DNA of 64,000 nt from Chryseosolibacter histidinae (GCF_018598225.1 NZ_JAHESF010000037.1:1-64000); one strand, 5' to 3'. Positions 15,191 through 23,602 are shown, counted from the stretch's first letter. The notes: generated from the sequence alone by a model not told the origin. Numbers and translations are program-made.

Positions 15191-16150
15191 ATGATATCGT
15201 CTGCTATTGTTGAAAAGATCGTGCAACGAACCGGCTATCCGGGCCTGCTGTCGCTTCTCGCGGAAGGCCTTTCAGGCTCTGAGCTCAATTCACTGCTGCT
15301 GGAAGTATTCAATTTGCGTACGGCTTCGATGTCGCCCGCTGAATTGCTCAGCCTTTACCGGCAGAACCGGTTTGTGAAACCTGCCGACCTCCCGGTGATC
15401 CCGCTCAGGAAGATGGAGCTCGACCTGTTGCAGATCTTTGCAGACGCATCCTTTCAGCCCATCGAGCTTTCGCCGGTATCATTGCTGGGCTCCTGCTCAG
15501 TGGTGGCTCCCGCTGACCAAAAAAAAATTCTCACCGCTTTACGCGGAACGGAGGTGCTGGCCGATGCCACCAACGCCATTGCCTTGCATGTGAGCGACCT
15601 GAAGAAAACGCAACAATGGATCCCATCAGGTCCGGAAGACAGGATCAGGTTCAGCGCGATGCAGCGACATATCCGCACCCAGGCCATCAGTGGTAAAGGG
15701 TTCACGCCACATTTCAAGATCGCGTGCCTCGTTACCTGTGGTACGGATACCGGCAACTATACGTTTGAAAAGGAAAGCCTGGCAGAACACATCGCCGTGA
15801 TGACTGCGCTGTACCGCGATTATTATAAGGTTGATAAAGTGCAGTTCAGATTCCTGCGCAGGCAAGGCTACCCACATGCGGATAAGCTGCTCACCGAAGT
15901 ACGCGCCCATGTGCTGCAGAGAACTCAGGATGTGGTTGTAGATATTGTATCAGAACCGGCGAAAGAGATCAGCTATTACAAAGGTATTCAGTACAAGATC
16001 GACATCTGGGTAAAAGGCAAACAATACGAGATCGGTGATGGTGGTTTTGTTGACTGGACACAGCAGCTGCTGCAGAATAAAAAGGAGCGAATGCTTTCTA
16101 CGGGCATCGGGTTTGAATTTATGTACAGGATCGTAACGGGGGAAATTTAA
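15191..16150 (+). CDS. Unrecognised protein with a possible HisZ/class II synthetase-like fold
   Basis: I do not recognise this 319-residue protein with certainty. The start at 15191 avoids overlap with csbD; an in-frame ATG at 15161 is possible. The first 75 residues are helical (VEKIVQRTGYPGLLSLLAEGLSG). From about 80 the order of motifs resembles HisS/HisZ-type class II synthetase cores: a long middle domain, LVTCGTDTGNYTF, then YYKGIQYKIDIWVKG, EIGDGGFVDW and STGIGFEFMYRI, which parallel the YYTG, GGRYD and ATGFG motifs. The usual ATP-binding arginines are not obvious, so a non-synthetase use is likely if the fold is right. There is no signal peptide, and the gene is convergent with the truncated globin gene. 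Confidence 0.55.
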   Translation: MISSAIVEKIVQRTGYPGLLSLLAEGLSGSELNSLLLEVFNLRTASMSPAELLSLYRQNRFVKPADLPVIPLRKMELDLLQIFADASFQPIELSPVSLLGSCSVVAPADQKKILTALRGTEVLADATNAIALHVSDLKKTQQWIPSGPEDRIRFSAMQRHIRTQAISGKGFTPHFKIACLVTCGTDTGNYTFEKESLAEHIAVMTALYRDYYKVDKVQFRFLRRQGYPHADKLLTEVRAHVLQRTQDVVVDIVSEPAKEISYYKGIQYKIDIWVKGKQYEIGDGGFVDWTQQLLQNKKERMLSTGIGFEFMYRIVTGEI

Positions 16151-16164
16151 CTTCGTAGGGTTAT

Positions 16165-16294
16165 GGTTGCCGGTTGCCAGTTACCGGTTGCCGGTTGTGA
16201 GGTGTTAACAACATGGTTGGGTTATGTTCGAGAACAACTATAGATGCCGTAGGGGCCCCTGAACTGGCCATCCGGAAACCGGCAACTGGCAACC
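16165..16294. repeat. Heptad inverted pair, GGTTGCC type
   Basis: Left arm 16165-16199 has five units (GGTTGCC, GGTTGCC, AGTTACC, GGTTGCC, GGTTGTG). Right arm 16274-16294 has GGAAACC, GGCAACT, GGCAACC. The left arm starts 14 bp after one stop codon and the right arm ends 2 bp before the stop of the convergent globin gene, so both genes share the element at their 3' ends. Confidence 0.9.
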
Positions 16295-16296
16295 AA

Positions 16297-16647
16297 CTAC
16301 AGTCCGAGCTTATGCTGAAATATACCCGCAATGCTGTGCGCGCGTTCTATGGCCTCGGTTGCTTTTTCGCCTGAAAAATTATCTTCCACGGTTTGGCCGA
16401 ACAGCTCGAGCCAGCGGTTAAAATGCCTGCGCTCGATGGGCAGGTTAATGTGTTTCTGAAACGGATTGCTTCGATAGCTTTGATCACCCAGCAGCACTGA
16501 GCACCAGAAGTCGACGATAATAGGCGTATGATGCGGCCAGTCCACATGGCTGAACACGGGCGCCAGCAATTCATCTTTCCGCACCTTGTCATAAAACCGG
16601 CTGATCAATAAGGCTACATCCTCGCGGCTGCTGATATCTTTCTTCAT
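16297..16647 (-). CDS. Group III truncated hemoglobin
   Basis: A 116-residue two-over-two globin when started at 16647 (MKKDISSREDVALLISRFYDKVRKD), the usual start for this group; a Met four codons upstream is an alternative. LLAPVFSHVDWPHHTPIIVDFWCSVLLG is the typical group III segment, and the proximal heme His probably lies in the following HINLPIERRHFNRWLELF. These proteins bind oxygen, NO or peroxides; roles in NO detoxification or redox chemistry are known for a few, and most are untested. It is divergent from the TetR gene across a CGCAAAG-type repeat region and has no operon partner. Confidence 0.9.
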   Translation of the reverse strand: MKKDISSREDVALLISRFYDKVRKDELLAPVFSHVDWPHHTPIIVDFWCSVLLGDQSYRSNPFQKHINLPIERRHFNRWLELFGQTVEDNFSGEKATEAIERAHSIAGIFQHKLGL

Positions 16648-16669
16648 CGTCAAATGCAAAAATCCCTTT

Positions 16670-16860
16670 CACGCAAAGGACGCAAAGAAGGCGCAAAGGC
16701 CGCAAAGATTTTTGAGAAACTTTGATATGAGCGCAGCGAATCACCTTTGCGCTCTTCCGCATACGCTGATGACAGGCGCAAGCTGATTTGCGCAAAACCA
16801 GGCAAGCCTTCTCCATGCATGTTCTTGCGCTCTTGGCGTCTTCTCAGCGGTCTTTGCGTG
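16670..16860. repeat. CGCAAAG-type direct and inverted repeats
   Basis: CGCAAAG occurs four times at 16671-16708 at 9-11 bp intervals. The inverse CTTTGCG or degraded forms recur at 16744-16755 and at 16823-16860, ending in GCGGTCTTTGCGTG, which mirrors the left edge CACGCAAAGGACGC. Unit length differs from the 7-bp family. It fills the divergent gap between the globin and tetR genes. Confidence 0.7.
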
Positions 16861-16877
16861 AACCTGCATTTCCAGCA

Positions 16878-16909
16878 TTTGTATTTCTAGATACCGATCG
16901 GTATCTTTG
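16878..16909 (+). promoter_or_regulatory. tetR promoter with embedded 18-bp palindromic operator
   Basis: TTTG at 16878-16881 and TATCTTTG at 16902-16909, spaced 20 bp, match the Bacteroidota consensus fully. The perfect palindrome AGATACCGATCGGTATCT at 16889-16906 occupies the spacer and the first five bases of the -7 box, so a bound repressor would block polymerase. The ATG at 16915 is only 5 bp beyond the -7 box, so the transcript is probably leaderless or nearly so. Confidence 0.8.
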
Positions 16910-16914
16910 CCGCT

Positions 16915-17505
16915 ATGCGCGATCCGGACAGAACCAGGGAGAAGATCTTGAGGAAATCGGGGATATTGTTCAATACCCAGGGTTACAAGGCTACGTCCAT
17001 CAGCGACATCACTACAGCTACAGGATTCACCAAGGGGGCTATTTACAGGCATTTCAAGAACAAGGCGGTGCTGGAGAAGGAAACGTTGTTCTACCTGTCG
17101 TCCATCATGTTTGAAACGCTCCGCGCGCGGATCAAAGCTGAGACCACGGCCATGGGCAAGCTCGGCGCCATACTCCTTTATTTTGAATCGTATATCACCA
17201 ATCCGGAAGTGAAGGGGGGATGCCCGCTAATGAATGTGGCCATCGAAGCCGACGACGCGCATCCATTGCTGCGGAGGGAAGCGGTGAAGATCCTCGATAT
17301 TCTCAGGGATTCGGTGATCGCCATCCTGAAGAACGGTATTAAATACAACCAGATCAAAAAAGACATTGACCTGCAGTACTATGCCACGCTGATCATTGCT
17401 TCGCTGGAAGGCGCCATCATGATGAGCAAGCTCAGGGGCAACAACGAAGATATCCTGCGGGTGAAGAAGCACCTGGAAGTGCAGCTGAAAGCGATTGAAA
17501 TGTAA
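16915..17505 (+). CDS. TetR/AcrR-family repressor
   Basis: A 196-residue regulator. The N-terminal helix-turn-helix is clear: REKILRKSGILFNTQGYKATSISDITTATGFTKGAIYRHFKNKAVLEKE (residues 8-56). The C-terminal ligand domain contains GGCPLMNVAIEADD near residue 101, typical of the subgroup related to YxaF/LmrA. Its own promoter contains an 18-bp palindrome and the next gene is preceded by an almost identical copy, so it very likely represses itself and the downstream hydrolase. The inducer is unknown; it may be a small hydrophobic or ester compound handled by the hydrolase (inference). Confidence 0.93.
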   Translation: MRDPDRTREKILRKSGILFNTQGYKATSISDITTATGFTKGAIYRHFKNKAVLEKETLFYLSSIMFETLRARIKAETTAMGKLGAILLYFESYITNPEVKGGCPLMNVAIEADDAHPLLRREAVKILDILRDSVIAILKNGIKYNQIKKDIDLQYYATLIIASLEGAIMMSKLRGNNEDILRVKKHLEVQLKAIEM

Positions 17506-17521
17506 TTTTTTTTAACCCTAT

Positions 17522-17539
17522 AGATACCGATTGGTATCT
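17522..17539 (+). promoter_or_regulatory. Second TetR operator, before the alpha/beta hydrolase
   Basis: AGATACCGATTGGTATCT differs by one base from the perfect palindrome at 16889-16906. It lies between the tetR stop (17505) and the hydrolase ATG (17558), which argues for separate control of the hydrolase and against the upstream in-frame start at 17531 that would lie inside the operator. Confidence 0.85.
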
Positions 17540-17557
17540 AATAAAATAAAAGCGATT

Positions 17558-18415
17558 ATGAAAACACTGCTTGTACGTATGTATGGCCTCTACCTGAACG
17601 CGCTGGCATGGATCGCGCCGCGCACCGCTGGCCACAGAGGTTTTTTGTTGTTCTGCCGCCCCTTCAGGCTGCCGTTGACACAAAAGCAAAAGGAGTTCTT
17701 CAACACGGCCGACAGGCTTACCATTGCGCATGAATCGGAATCGATCCAGGTATACCGTTGGGGCAACGGGCCGAAACGTATTCTCTTTCTTCACGGGTGG
17801 CAAAGTCATACCTATCGCTGGAAAGCATACGTGGAGGCACTGCCGAAAGACGATTTCACCATTTATGCGCTCGATGCACCGGGCCATGGTCTTTCATCGG
17901 GTAACTTTCTCTCCGTGCCGTTATACAGCGCATTGATCGAGAACTTTATCAGGGAACAGGGTCCGTTCCATACAGTGATCGGTCACTCGCTGGGTGGTTT
18001 TACATTGCTTTACACATTATACCGGCAGCCATTGTTGCCGCTGAACAAGATCATTCTGATGGCGCCTCCGGGAGAAGCCAGCGATTTTATTTCAGTCTTT
18101 AAAAATACATTGGGTCTTTCTGACCGTGCCCTGCAGCTGGTCACAGATCATTTCGTAAGCCGTTATGACGTTACACCGGAATATTTCTCAACCCAACGCT
18201 TCGTAGCACACGTGAACATGAAGGGGCTGATCATCCACGATGAAGAAGACAAAGAAGCGCCCTATCACTATTCTGTTCCGCTGCAGCAAGCCTGGGAGAA
18301 ATCAAGACTGATCACCACCCGGGGCTTCGGGCACAATCTGCGCTCCGCCACGGTGGTGAAAGACGTGGTCGACTTCGTTCATGAGCCGGTGAAACAGGCG
18401 CACCCTGTTAGTTAG
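17558..18415 (+). CDS. Alpha/beta hydrolase, TetR-controlled
   Basis: A 285-residue alpha/beta-hydrolase-fold enzyme started at 17558 (MKTLLVRMYGLYLNALAWI). The oxyanion region is LFLHGWQSHTYRW, the nucleophile elbow is GHSLGG (Ser in VIGHSLGGFTLL), the acid is probably in IIHDEEDKEAPY and the catalytic His in TTRGFGHNL. It probably hydrolyses an ester or lactone. The N-terminal hydrophobic stretch is weak, so it may be membrane-associated. It follows tetR with its own operator. Its last 8 bp overlap the convergent HtrA-like gene. Confidence 0.88.
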   Translation: MKTLLVRMYGLYLNALAWIAPRTAGHRGFLLFCRPFRLPLTQKQKEFFNTADRLTIAHESESIQVYRWGNGPKRILFLHGWQSHTYRWKAYVEALPKDDFTIYALDAPGHGLSSGNFLSVPLYSALIENFIREQGPFHTVIGHSLGGFTLLYTLYRQPLLPLNKIILMAPPGEASDFISVFKNTLGLSDRALQLVTDHFVSRYDVTPEYFSTQRFVAHVNMKGLIIHDEEDKEAPYHYSVPLQQAWEKSRLITTRGFGHNLRSATVVKDVVDFVHEPVKQAHPVS

Positions 18416-19334
18416 GCCGTTGTGCGGGAAAAATAGTAAGGTTGAGCTTTTCTGTGTGCCTGATCACCGAGATATCCACGGCAGTGAGGATGTCTTTGTG
18501 GGTAAGCTCACGGAAGAGCTCATGCAACGTGTTCACAGGTTTACCGTTGAACGATACAATAATGTCGCCTTCCTTGATTTGCGAAAGTGCTGCGGGCGAT
18601 CCTGCTTCGATGCTCACCACGAACAGGCCTTTCTGGTTCGGCAGATGATAGTGCCTGAGGATCTTGGGGTTCACGGGCACCTCTTGTAAGGCAAATCCCA
18701 GGTATGCCTTGAACACTTTGCCATTCCTGATCAGCTGGCTCGCGATCTCTTTGGCGGTATTGATATCCACGGAAAAGCTGAGCCCTTGTGCACCGTTGAT
18801 CATGGCGGTATTCACACCCACCACCTCTGCATCGGTGTTGATCATCGGTCCACCTGAATTGCCCGGATTCAACGCGGCATCGGACTGGATCACATTGTCT
18901 ACGAGCCTTCCGGACTGTGTGCGCAGTGTGCGGCCCAATGCGCTGACCACACCGGCCGTTACCGTATGCTGGTATCCATAGGGGTTGCCGATGGCGATCA
19001 CGAACTGCCCGATCTGAAGCTGTGATGCATCGCCGAGCCTGGCAACGGAATATCCGTCGGTGTAGATCTTGAGAATGGCGAGGTCCGTGTCGGGGTCTTC
19101 GCCGATGAGCACACCTTCGATCTCGTTCTCATTCAGCAGGCTCACCATGATCTTCTCCGCTCCGTGCACCACATGGCTGTTGGTGAAGATCAGTCCGTCA
19201 GACGAAAAAATAAAACCCGAGCCCGATCCTGCAGGCCTGAGCTTGCCGTTGGTGTTTTTGTATACATCGATCTTGACAACCGCATTCTTAACTCTCTCCA
19301 CGGCGTCAACGATCATTTTGGAAAAGGTATCCAT
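18408..19334 (-). CDS. HtrA/DegP-like serine protease with one PDZ domain
   Basis: A 308-residue trypsin-like protease. The catalytic triad is His54 (FTNSHVV), Asp84 (DTDLAIL) and Ser160 (NPGNSGGP). A PDZ domain follows at about 215-300 (GLFVVSIEAGSPAALSQIKEGDIIVSFNG). It differs from classical DegP/DegS in having no signal peptide or membrane anchor at the chosen start, so a cytoplasmic or leaderless form is predicted. Single-PDZ proteins of this size are widespread and their substrates are unknown. It is convergent with the hydrolase, with an 8-bp overlap of the 3' ends. Confidence 0.9.
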   Translation of the reverse strand: MDTFSKMIVDAVERVKNAVVKIDVYKNTNGKLRPAGSGSGFIFSSDGLIFTNSHVVHGAEKIMVSLLNENEIEGVLIGEDPDTDLAILKIYTDGYSVARLGDASQLQIGQFVIAIGNPYGYQHTVTAGVVSALGRTLRTQSGRLVDNVIQSDAALNPGNSGGPMINTDAEVVGVNTAMINGAQGLSFSVDINTAKEIASQLIRNGKVFKAYLGFALQEVPVNPKILRHYHLPNQKGLFVVSIEAGSPAALSQIKEGDIIVSFNGKPVNTLHELFRELTHKDILTAVDISVIRHTEKLNLTIFPAQRPN

Positions 19335-19591
19335 ACGCTTCCTTATTTTGTCTTCGCATAAAAACTCAAAAATCTCTCCCGTTCCTGAAAGCAGCTAAAA
19401 TGGCCTGACGCCCTCAGCGTTTTGCGACATATTGGCTCAAAAAAGCATACAATAATATTCAAGCGTTTCCGTCCCCTGCTTTAAAATCGCCTGGAGAATG
19501 CCACTTTGCCAAGCGCGGATACTTTAGCCTTACATCATCTTTCCTCTTTTGCAACGATTGCAGATCTTTGGATCTATTGCTTAGATAACCC

Positions 19592-20980
19592 GTGAAGCGT
19601 TTCAGCTACATATTGCTTCTGCTCAGCGTTGCGTGCACCTATTTTAAAAACCCTTCAGCGCCTCAGGCCCCCACCTGGTCGCCGGTGTTCGATGCTGCAG
19701 CCATCGGAGGTTCGGATCTCGTCGCGTCACGGGCGGTGGGTGAGTTCTACAAGCGCAATGGTTATCAGTTCGTGTGGCTTGATTCAGGCGGCATCAGGCA
19801 GGCGGCTGATTCAATGGTTTCTATCATCCGCTCGGCCGATAGTTACGGACTTCTCCCCGAAGATTACCACGTTGCCGAGATCAACAAACTAATGACGTTG
19901 CCACGCGATGCACAACAAGCCGTAGCACTGGAGTTATACCTTACAGACAGTTTTTTCGCCCTGTGCTATCATCTCAGGCATGGCAGAATTGAAAGAAAGA
20001 GTCTGAGCAGGCGTGTGCTTTCCGATCATCTTGACGGCGCAGACCTTGTTGCTCTTCAGCGTGTGCTTGCAGGAAGCTTGCTCAGCGATGTGCTTGGCAG
20101 CTATGAGCCCCGGTATCCGGCATATCACACATTGAAGTCAACCCTGAAGCAAATGTTAGCCAGACGTACCAGCGACACTTTATGGTTGTGGCAGACCGGG
20201 CAGCTCGCTGTGAACATGGAAAGATGGCGCTGGTATACCCCCGGGTTGCCAGCGCGCTATATCAGTGTGAATGTGCCTTCGTTCACCATGCAGGTCATTG
20301 ATCAGGATTCAGTTGTGGTGAAATCGAAGGTGATCATCGGCAAGCCCGAAACGCCTACGCCTGAATTGGAAAGTGTTGTGAGGTCGTTCATCATCTATCC
20401 TTACTGGCACGTGCCCCGCAGCATCCTCAAAGAGATCCTTCCGCACATCCAGCAAGATACGTTATACCTGAAGCAGCATAACTATGACGTGCTCGATGCG
20501 CGCGGCAGGCCCATGAAAACATCGTCCATCGACTGGCTTGCGCATACTGCTGACGATTTTCCCTACACGCTGCGACAACGCGAAGGTTCGGAGAATACCA
20601 TGGGCATCATCAAGTTTGTGTTCAACAACCGGTATGGTGTTTACCTTCACGACACCAATGCACGCGGCCTGTTTTCCAAAACCGACAGGGCGCTGAGCCA
20701 CGGTTGCATCAGGGTACAAAAGGCGGTAGAGCTTGCCCGCTACCTGATCAGGAACGATCACATTGTTTCTCCTGAAGACCTCGATCAATACCTCATGCTG
20801 CAGCACCGCATGGAGATCAAGCTCATCGAACCCATTCCTGTTTACCTGCAATACTTTACCTGCACCGAAAACGATGGCAAAGTTACTTTTCACAATGATC
20901 TTTATGGTAAAGACAAGGCGATGATGATTGCTTTGTATGGAGATAAAAAAGAAGTCAGGAGCCACCCTCCTTCGCTATAA
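19592..20980 (+). CDS. L,D-transpeptidase, YcbB/LdtD-like lipoprotein
   Basis: A 462-residue envelope enzyme that forms 3-3 cross-links in peptidoglycan or attaches proteins to it. It starts with GTG at 19592, giving MKRFSYILLLLSVAC, a lipoprotein signal with its Cys at residue 15. A scaffold domain (about 40-200) precedes the YkuD catalytic domain (about 235-400), whose active site is SHGCIR with His370 and Cys372. Its last residues (KKEVRSHPPSL) are partly encoded by AAGTCAGGAGCCA, a fragment of the heptad family, so the C-terminus looks extended by repeat DNA. It is monocistronic. Confidence 0.92.
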   Translation: MKRFSYILLLLSVACTYFKNPSAPQAPTWSPVFDAAAIGGSDLVASRAVGEFYKRNGYQFVWLDSGGIRQAADSMVSIIRSADSYGLLPEDYHVAEINKLMTLPRDAQQAVALELYLTDSFFALCYHLRHGRIERKSLSRRVLSDHLDGADLVALQRVLAGSLLSDVLGSYEPRYPAYHTLKSTLKQMLARRTSDTLWLWQTGQLAVNMERWRWYTPGLPARYISVNVPSFTMQVIDQDSVVVKSKVIIGKPETPTPELESVVRSFIIYPYWHVPRSILKEILPHIQQDTLYLKQHNYDVLDARGRPMKTSSIDWLAHTADDFPYTLRQREGSENTMGIIKFVFNNRYGVYLHDTNARGLFSKTDRALSHGCIRVQKAVELARYLIRNDHIVSPEDLDQYLMLQHRMEIKLIEPIPVYLQYFTCTENDGKVTFHNDLYGKDKAMMIALYGDKKEVRSHPPSL

Positions 20981-21147
20981 CTACGGCGGGCAAGGGAGTC
21001 GGAAGCCAGTGGAGCGTAGTGTGAAAATCACTCGCCTGAGTGCAGAAATTATTGGCACCTGTGAGCGAAACGCATCCGGTTGATCTGCGTTAAACCTCAC
21101 TGAAAGCCTTCTCGGGAAGATCCAATGTAGAATGGCCCTGTACAACA

Positions 21148-21175
21148 ATGGACTATGGGCCGTTGACTATGGACT
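21148..21175. repeat. Single heptad arm, ATGGACT type, upstream of cydA
   Basis: ATGGACT, ATGGGCC, GTTGACT, ATGGACT: inverse-orientation units of the GGTCCAT type, without a facing left arm in the gap. The array ends 6 bp before the cydA -7 box, and one unit provides the only TTG near the -33 position. Confidence 0.75.
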
Positions 21176-21181
21176 TTTCCG

Positions 21182-21189
21182 TAACTTTG
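21182..21189 (+). promoter_or_regulatory. cydAB -7 element
   Basis: TAACTTTG fits TAnnTTTG exactly and lies 17 bp upstream of the ATG at 21207. A TTG 16 bp further upstream (21163-21165) is a weak -33 candidate inside the heptad arm. The position supports the 21207 start over the longer frame from 21132. Confidence 0.6.
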
Positions 21190-21206
21190 ACTCCAACAGG
21201 TTTATT

Positions 21207-22535
21207 ATGGACGACTTTCTTGCTGCGCGCATGCAGATGGCTCTGTCACTGGGCTTCCACATTATCTACGCCTGCATCGGTATGGTGATGCCTTTCTTCA
21301 TGGCGGTATCGCACTATAAATGGCTGCGGAATGGCAACGATGTATACAAGAACATTACGAAGGCGTGGAGCAAGGGTGTAGCGATCTTTTTTGCAACGGG
21401 TGCCGTTTCAGGCACGGTGCTGTCGTTTGAGCTTGGATTGTTGTGGCCTGAGTTCATGAAACATGCCGGTCCTATTTTCGGAATGCCTTTTTCACTCGAG
21501 GGCACTGCTTTCTTCATCGAAGCTATCGCGTTGGGATTTTTCCTCTATGGCTGGGATCGTTTCAATAAATGGTTCCACTGGTTTACAGGCGTAGTGGTGG
21601 GCGTGAGCGGACTGGCTTCCGGCATTCTTGTGGTATCGGCCAATGCGTGGATGAACAGTCCCGCGGGATTTGACTATGTGAATGGTGAATACCTGAACAT
21701 CGATCCGATCAAGGCTATGTTCAACGATGCGTGGGCGCTGCAGGCGTTGCACATGACCATCGCGGCTTTCGCCTCCACCGGTTTTGCTGTGGCGGGTGTG
21801 CATGCGGCCATGATGGTGCAAAAAAAGAATGTGAACTTTCATTTGAAAGCGTTCAGGATCGCGGCGTCGTTTGGCGCCATTGCTGCGTTGCTTCAGCCCC
21901 TTAGCGGCGATCTTTCTGCAAAAGACGTTGCAAAGCGTCAACCCGCGAAGCTTGCTGCCATGGAGGCACACTATCATACACAGGCATCTGCACCGCTGCT
22001 GATCGGTGGCATTCCCGATCCTGAAAATAAAAAAGTAGACTATGCGCTCGAGATCCCCGGCATGCTTAGCTACCTCGCCCATGGAAATTTTTCAGCGGAG
22101 GTAAAAGGACTCGATACCATTCCTGAACGTGATCATCCTCCCGTGCCCGTGGTGCATTATGCGTTCCAGGTAATGGTTGGCATCGGTACATTTCTAATGG
22201 TGCTATCTGTAATGCTGCTAATCGCCTTCCGGCGGAAACAATGGCTTTCAGCACGGTGGTTCCTGATGCTTTTTGCACTGGCAACCCCGTTGGGATTTAT
22301 TGCAGTGGAAGCCGGATGGACTGTGACAGAAGTAGGAAGGCAACCGTGGATCATCCAGGGCATCATGAGAACGGCAGATGCAGTCACACCCATGCCCGGC
22401 ATCGCGTGGTCATTCTACCTTTTTACGGCAGTGTATATTTCACTGAGCATCGTGATCATTTTTCTGCTGCACCGGCAGATCAAAATGGTGCCTGTACAAT
22501 ACGATGTGCCCGCGGGTTCATCGCAAAAACACTAA
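21207..22535 (+). CDS. cydA: Cytochrome bd ubiquinol oxidase subunit I
   Basis: A 442-residue integral membrane protein carrying the hemes and quinol site of cytochrome bd, which reduces oxygen to water at high affinity without pumping protons. The start MDDFLAARMQMALSLGFH is conserved, and the His in SLGFHI is the expected heme b595 ligand. GRQPW in AGWTVTEVGRQPWIIQG is the family signature. About nine membrane segments are visible. The Q-loop region is short, as in non-enterobacterial enzymes. cydB follows 3 bp after the stop. No cydX- or cydCD-like gene is adjacent. A longer in-frame start at 21132 would translate repeat sequence and is rejected. Confidence 0.96.
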   Translation: MDDFLAARMQMALSLGFHIIYACIGMVMPFFMAVSHYKWLRNGNDVYKNITKAWSKGVAIFFATGAVSGTVLSFELGLLWPEFMKHAGPIFGMPFSLEGTAFFIEAIALGFFLYGWDRFNKWFHWFTGVVVGVSGLASGILVVSANAWMNSPAGFDYVNGEYLNIDPIKAMFNDAWALQALHMTIAAFASTGFAVAGVHAAMMVQKKNVNFHLKAFRIAASFGAIAALLQPLSGDLSAKDVAKRQPAKLAAMEAHYHTQASAPLLIGGIPDPENKKVDYALEIPGMLSYLAHGNFSAEVKGLDTIPERDHPPVPVVHYAFQVMVGIGTFLMVLSVMLLIAFRRKQWLSARWFLMLFALATPLGFIAVEAGWTVTEVGRQPWIIQGIMRTADAVTPMPGIAWSFYLFTAVYISLSIVIIFLLHRQIKMVPVQYDVPAGSSQKH

Positions 22536-22538
22536 CGC

Positions 22539-23552
22539 ATGGAGTATATCGTGATAACTTACCTCTGGCTTGCTATTGTGCTCTACTTCCTGCTGGGGGG
22601 CGCTGATTTCGGCGTGGGCATCATCGAAATGTTCACGTCCACAAAAAATATCAGCCGTACACGCCGCACCATGTACCATGCGATCGGTCCCATCTGGGAA
22701 GCCAATCACATGTGGCTGATCATTGCCATCGTGATCTTGTTCGTGGGCTTTCCCGTCATTTACAGCCAGCTTTCGGTGCACCTGCACATTCCGCTGGTGA
22801 TCCTGCTGCTGGGCATCATTGCGCGGGGCACCGCCTTTGTTTTCAGGCACTACGATGCGGTACGCGATAACATGCAGGAAATTTACAACAGCATCTTTGT
22901 CTGGTCGAGCTTCATCACGCCACTGTTCCTCGGCATTATTGCAGGGAGTGTTCTTTCAGGACACATCGATGCAAAGGCTCACGATTTTGCAACGGCCTAT
23001 GTTTTCAGCTGGCTTAACTGGTTTTCCGTTGCCGTTGGACTTTTCACCGTGGCGCTCTGCGGATTCCTGGCATCCGTATATTTGATCGGTGAAGCGGAAG
23101 ATGCAAAGGATCATCATCGTTTCATCCATAAGGCGAAGACCATGAACATCGCCGCTGTGTGCTGTGGTGCGCTGGTATTTCTCGCCGCGCAGGTGGAACG
23201 TGTGCCCCTCGCAAACTGGATCTTCGGAGATGCTGTAGGTTTAAGCGCCGTGATCCTGGCAACGCTATCGCTGGTGCTGCTATGGACTCAGATCGGAAGC
23301 GGGCGTACCACACTCCTGCGGATCCTGGTGGGTTTCCAGGTCACCATGATCCTGCTGGCAATCAGCTACGCACACTTCCCTGACTTTGTGATCATCAGGA
23401 ATGGTGAAAACCTGTCGCTGTTCACGGCGCAGGCACCGGAAAAAACCATGCAGGCATTAGGCTCGGCGTTGCTCATCGGCAGCGTGCTGATCCTGCCGGC
23501 GCTGTTCTACCTTTATTATAGTTTTCAGAAAAAAAAGGTAAATGGGAGTTAG
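22539..23552 (+). CDS. cydB: Cytochrome bd ubiquinol oxidase subunit II
   Basis: A 337-residue membrane subunit partnering CydA. It begins MEYIVITYLWLAIVLYFLLGGADFGVGIIEMF, containing the conserved GGADFG motif, followed by GPIWEANHMWLI, where Trp and Glu-Ala-Asn are typical. Eight or more membrane helices are visible. It starts 3 bp after the cydA stop, so the two are co-transcribed and probably translationally coupled. It carries no heme itself. Length is usual for the family. Confidence 0.96.
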   Translation: MEYIVITYLWLAIVLYFLLGGADFGVGIIEMFTSTKNISRTRRTMYHAIGPIWEANHMWLIIAIVILFVGFPVIYSQLSVHLHIPLVILLLGIIARGTAFVFRHYDAVRDNMQEIYNSIFVWSSFITPLFLGIIAGSVLSGHIDAKAHDFATAYVFSWLNWFSVAVGLFTVALCGFLASVYLIGEAEDAKDHHRFIHKAKTMNIAAVCCGALVFLAAQVERVPLANWIFGDAVGLSAVILATLSLVLLWTQIGSGRTTLLRILVGFQVTMILLAISYAHFPDFVIIRNGENLSLFTAQAPEKTMQALGSALLIGSVLILPALFYLYYSFQKKKVNGS

Positions 23553-23602
23553 GCCTTCGCTCCGCCATCGCTTGCGCAGCGAAGTCCCTGTACATCTGCG
23601 CG

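Noticed and set aside
21132-21206. Longer start for cydA
   Set aside because: The extra 25 codons translate a heptad arm and the promoter; the conserved CydA N-terminus begins at 21207.
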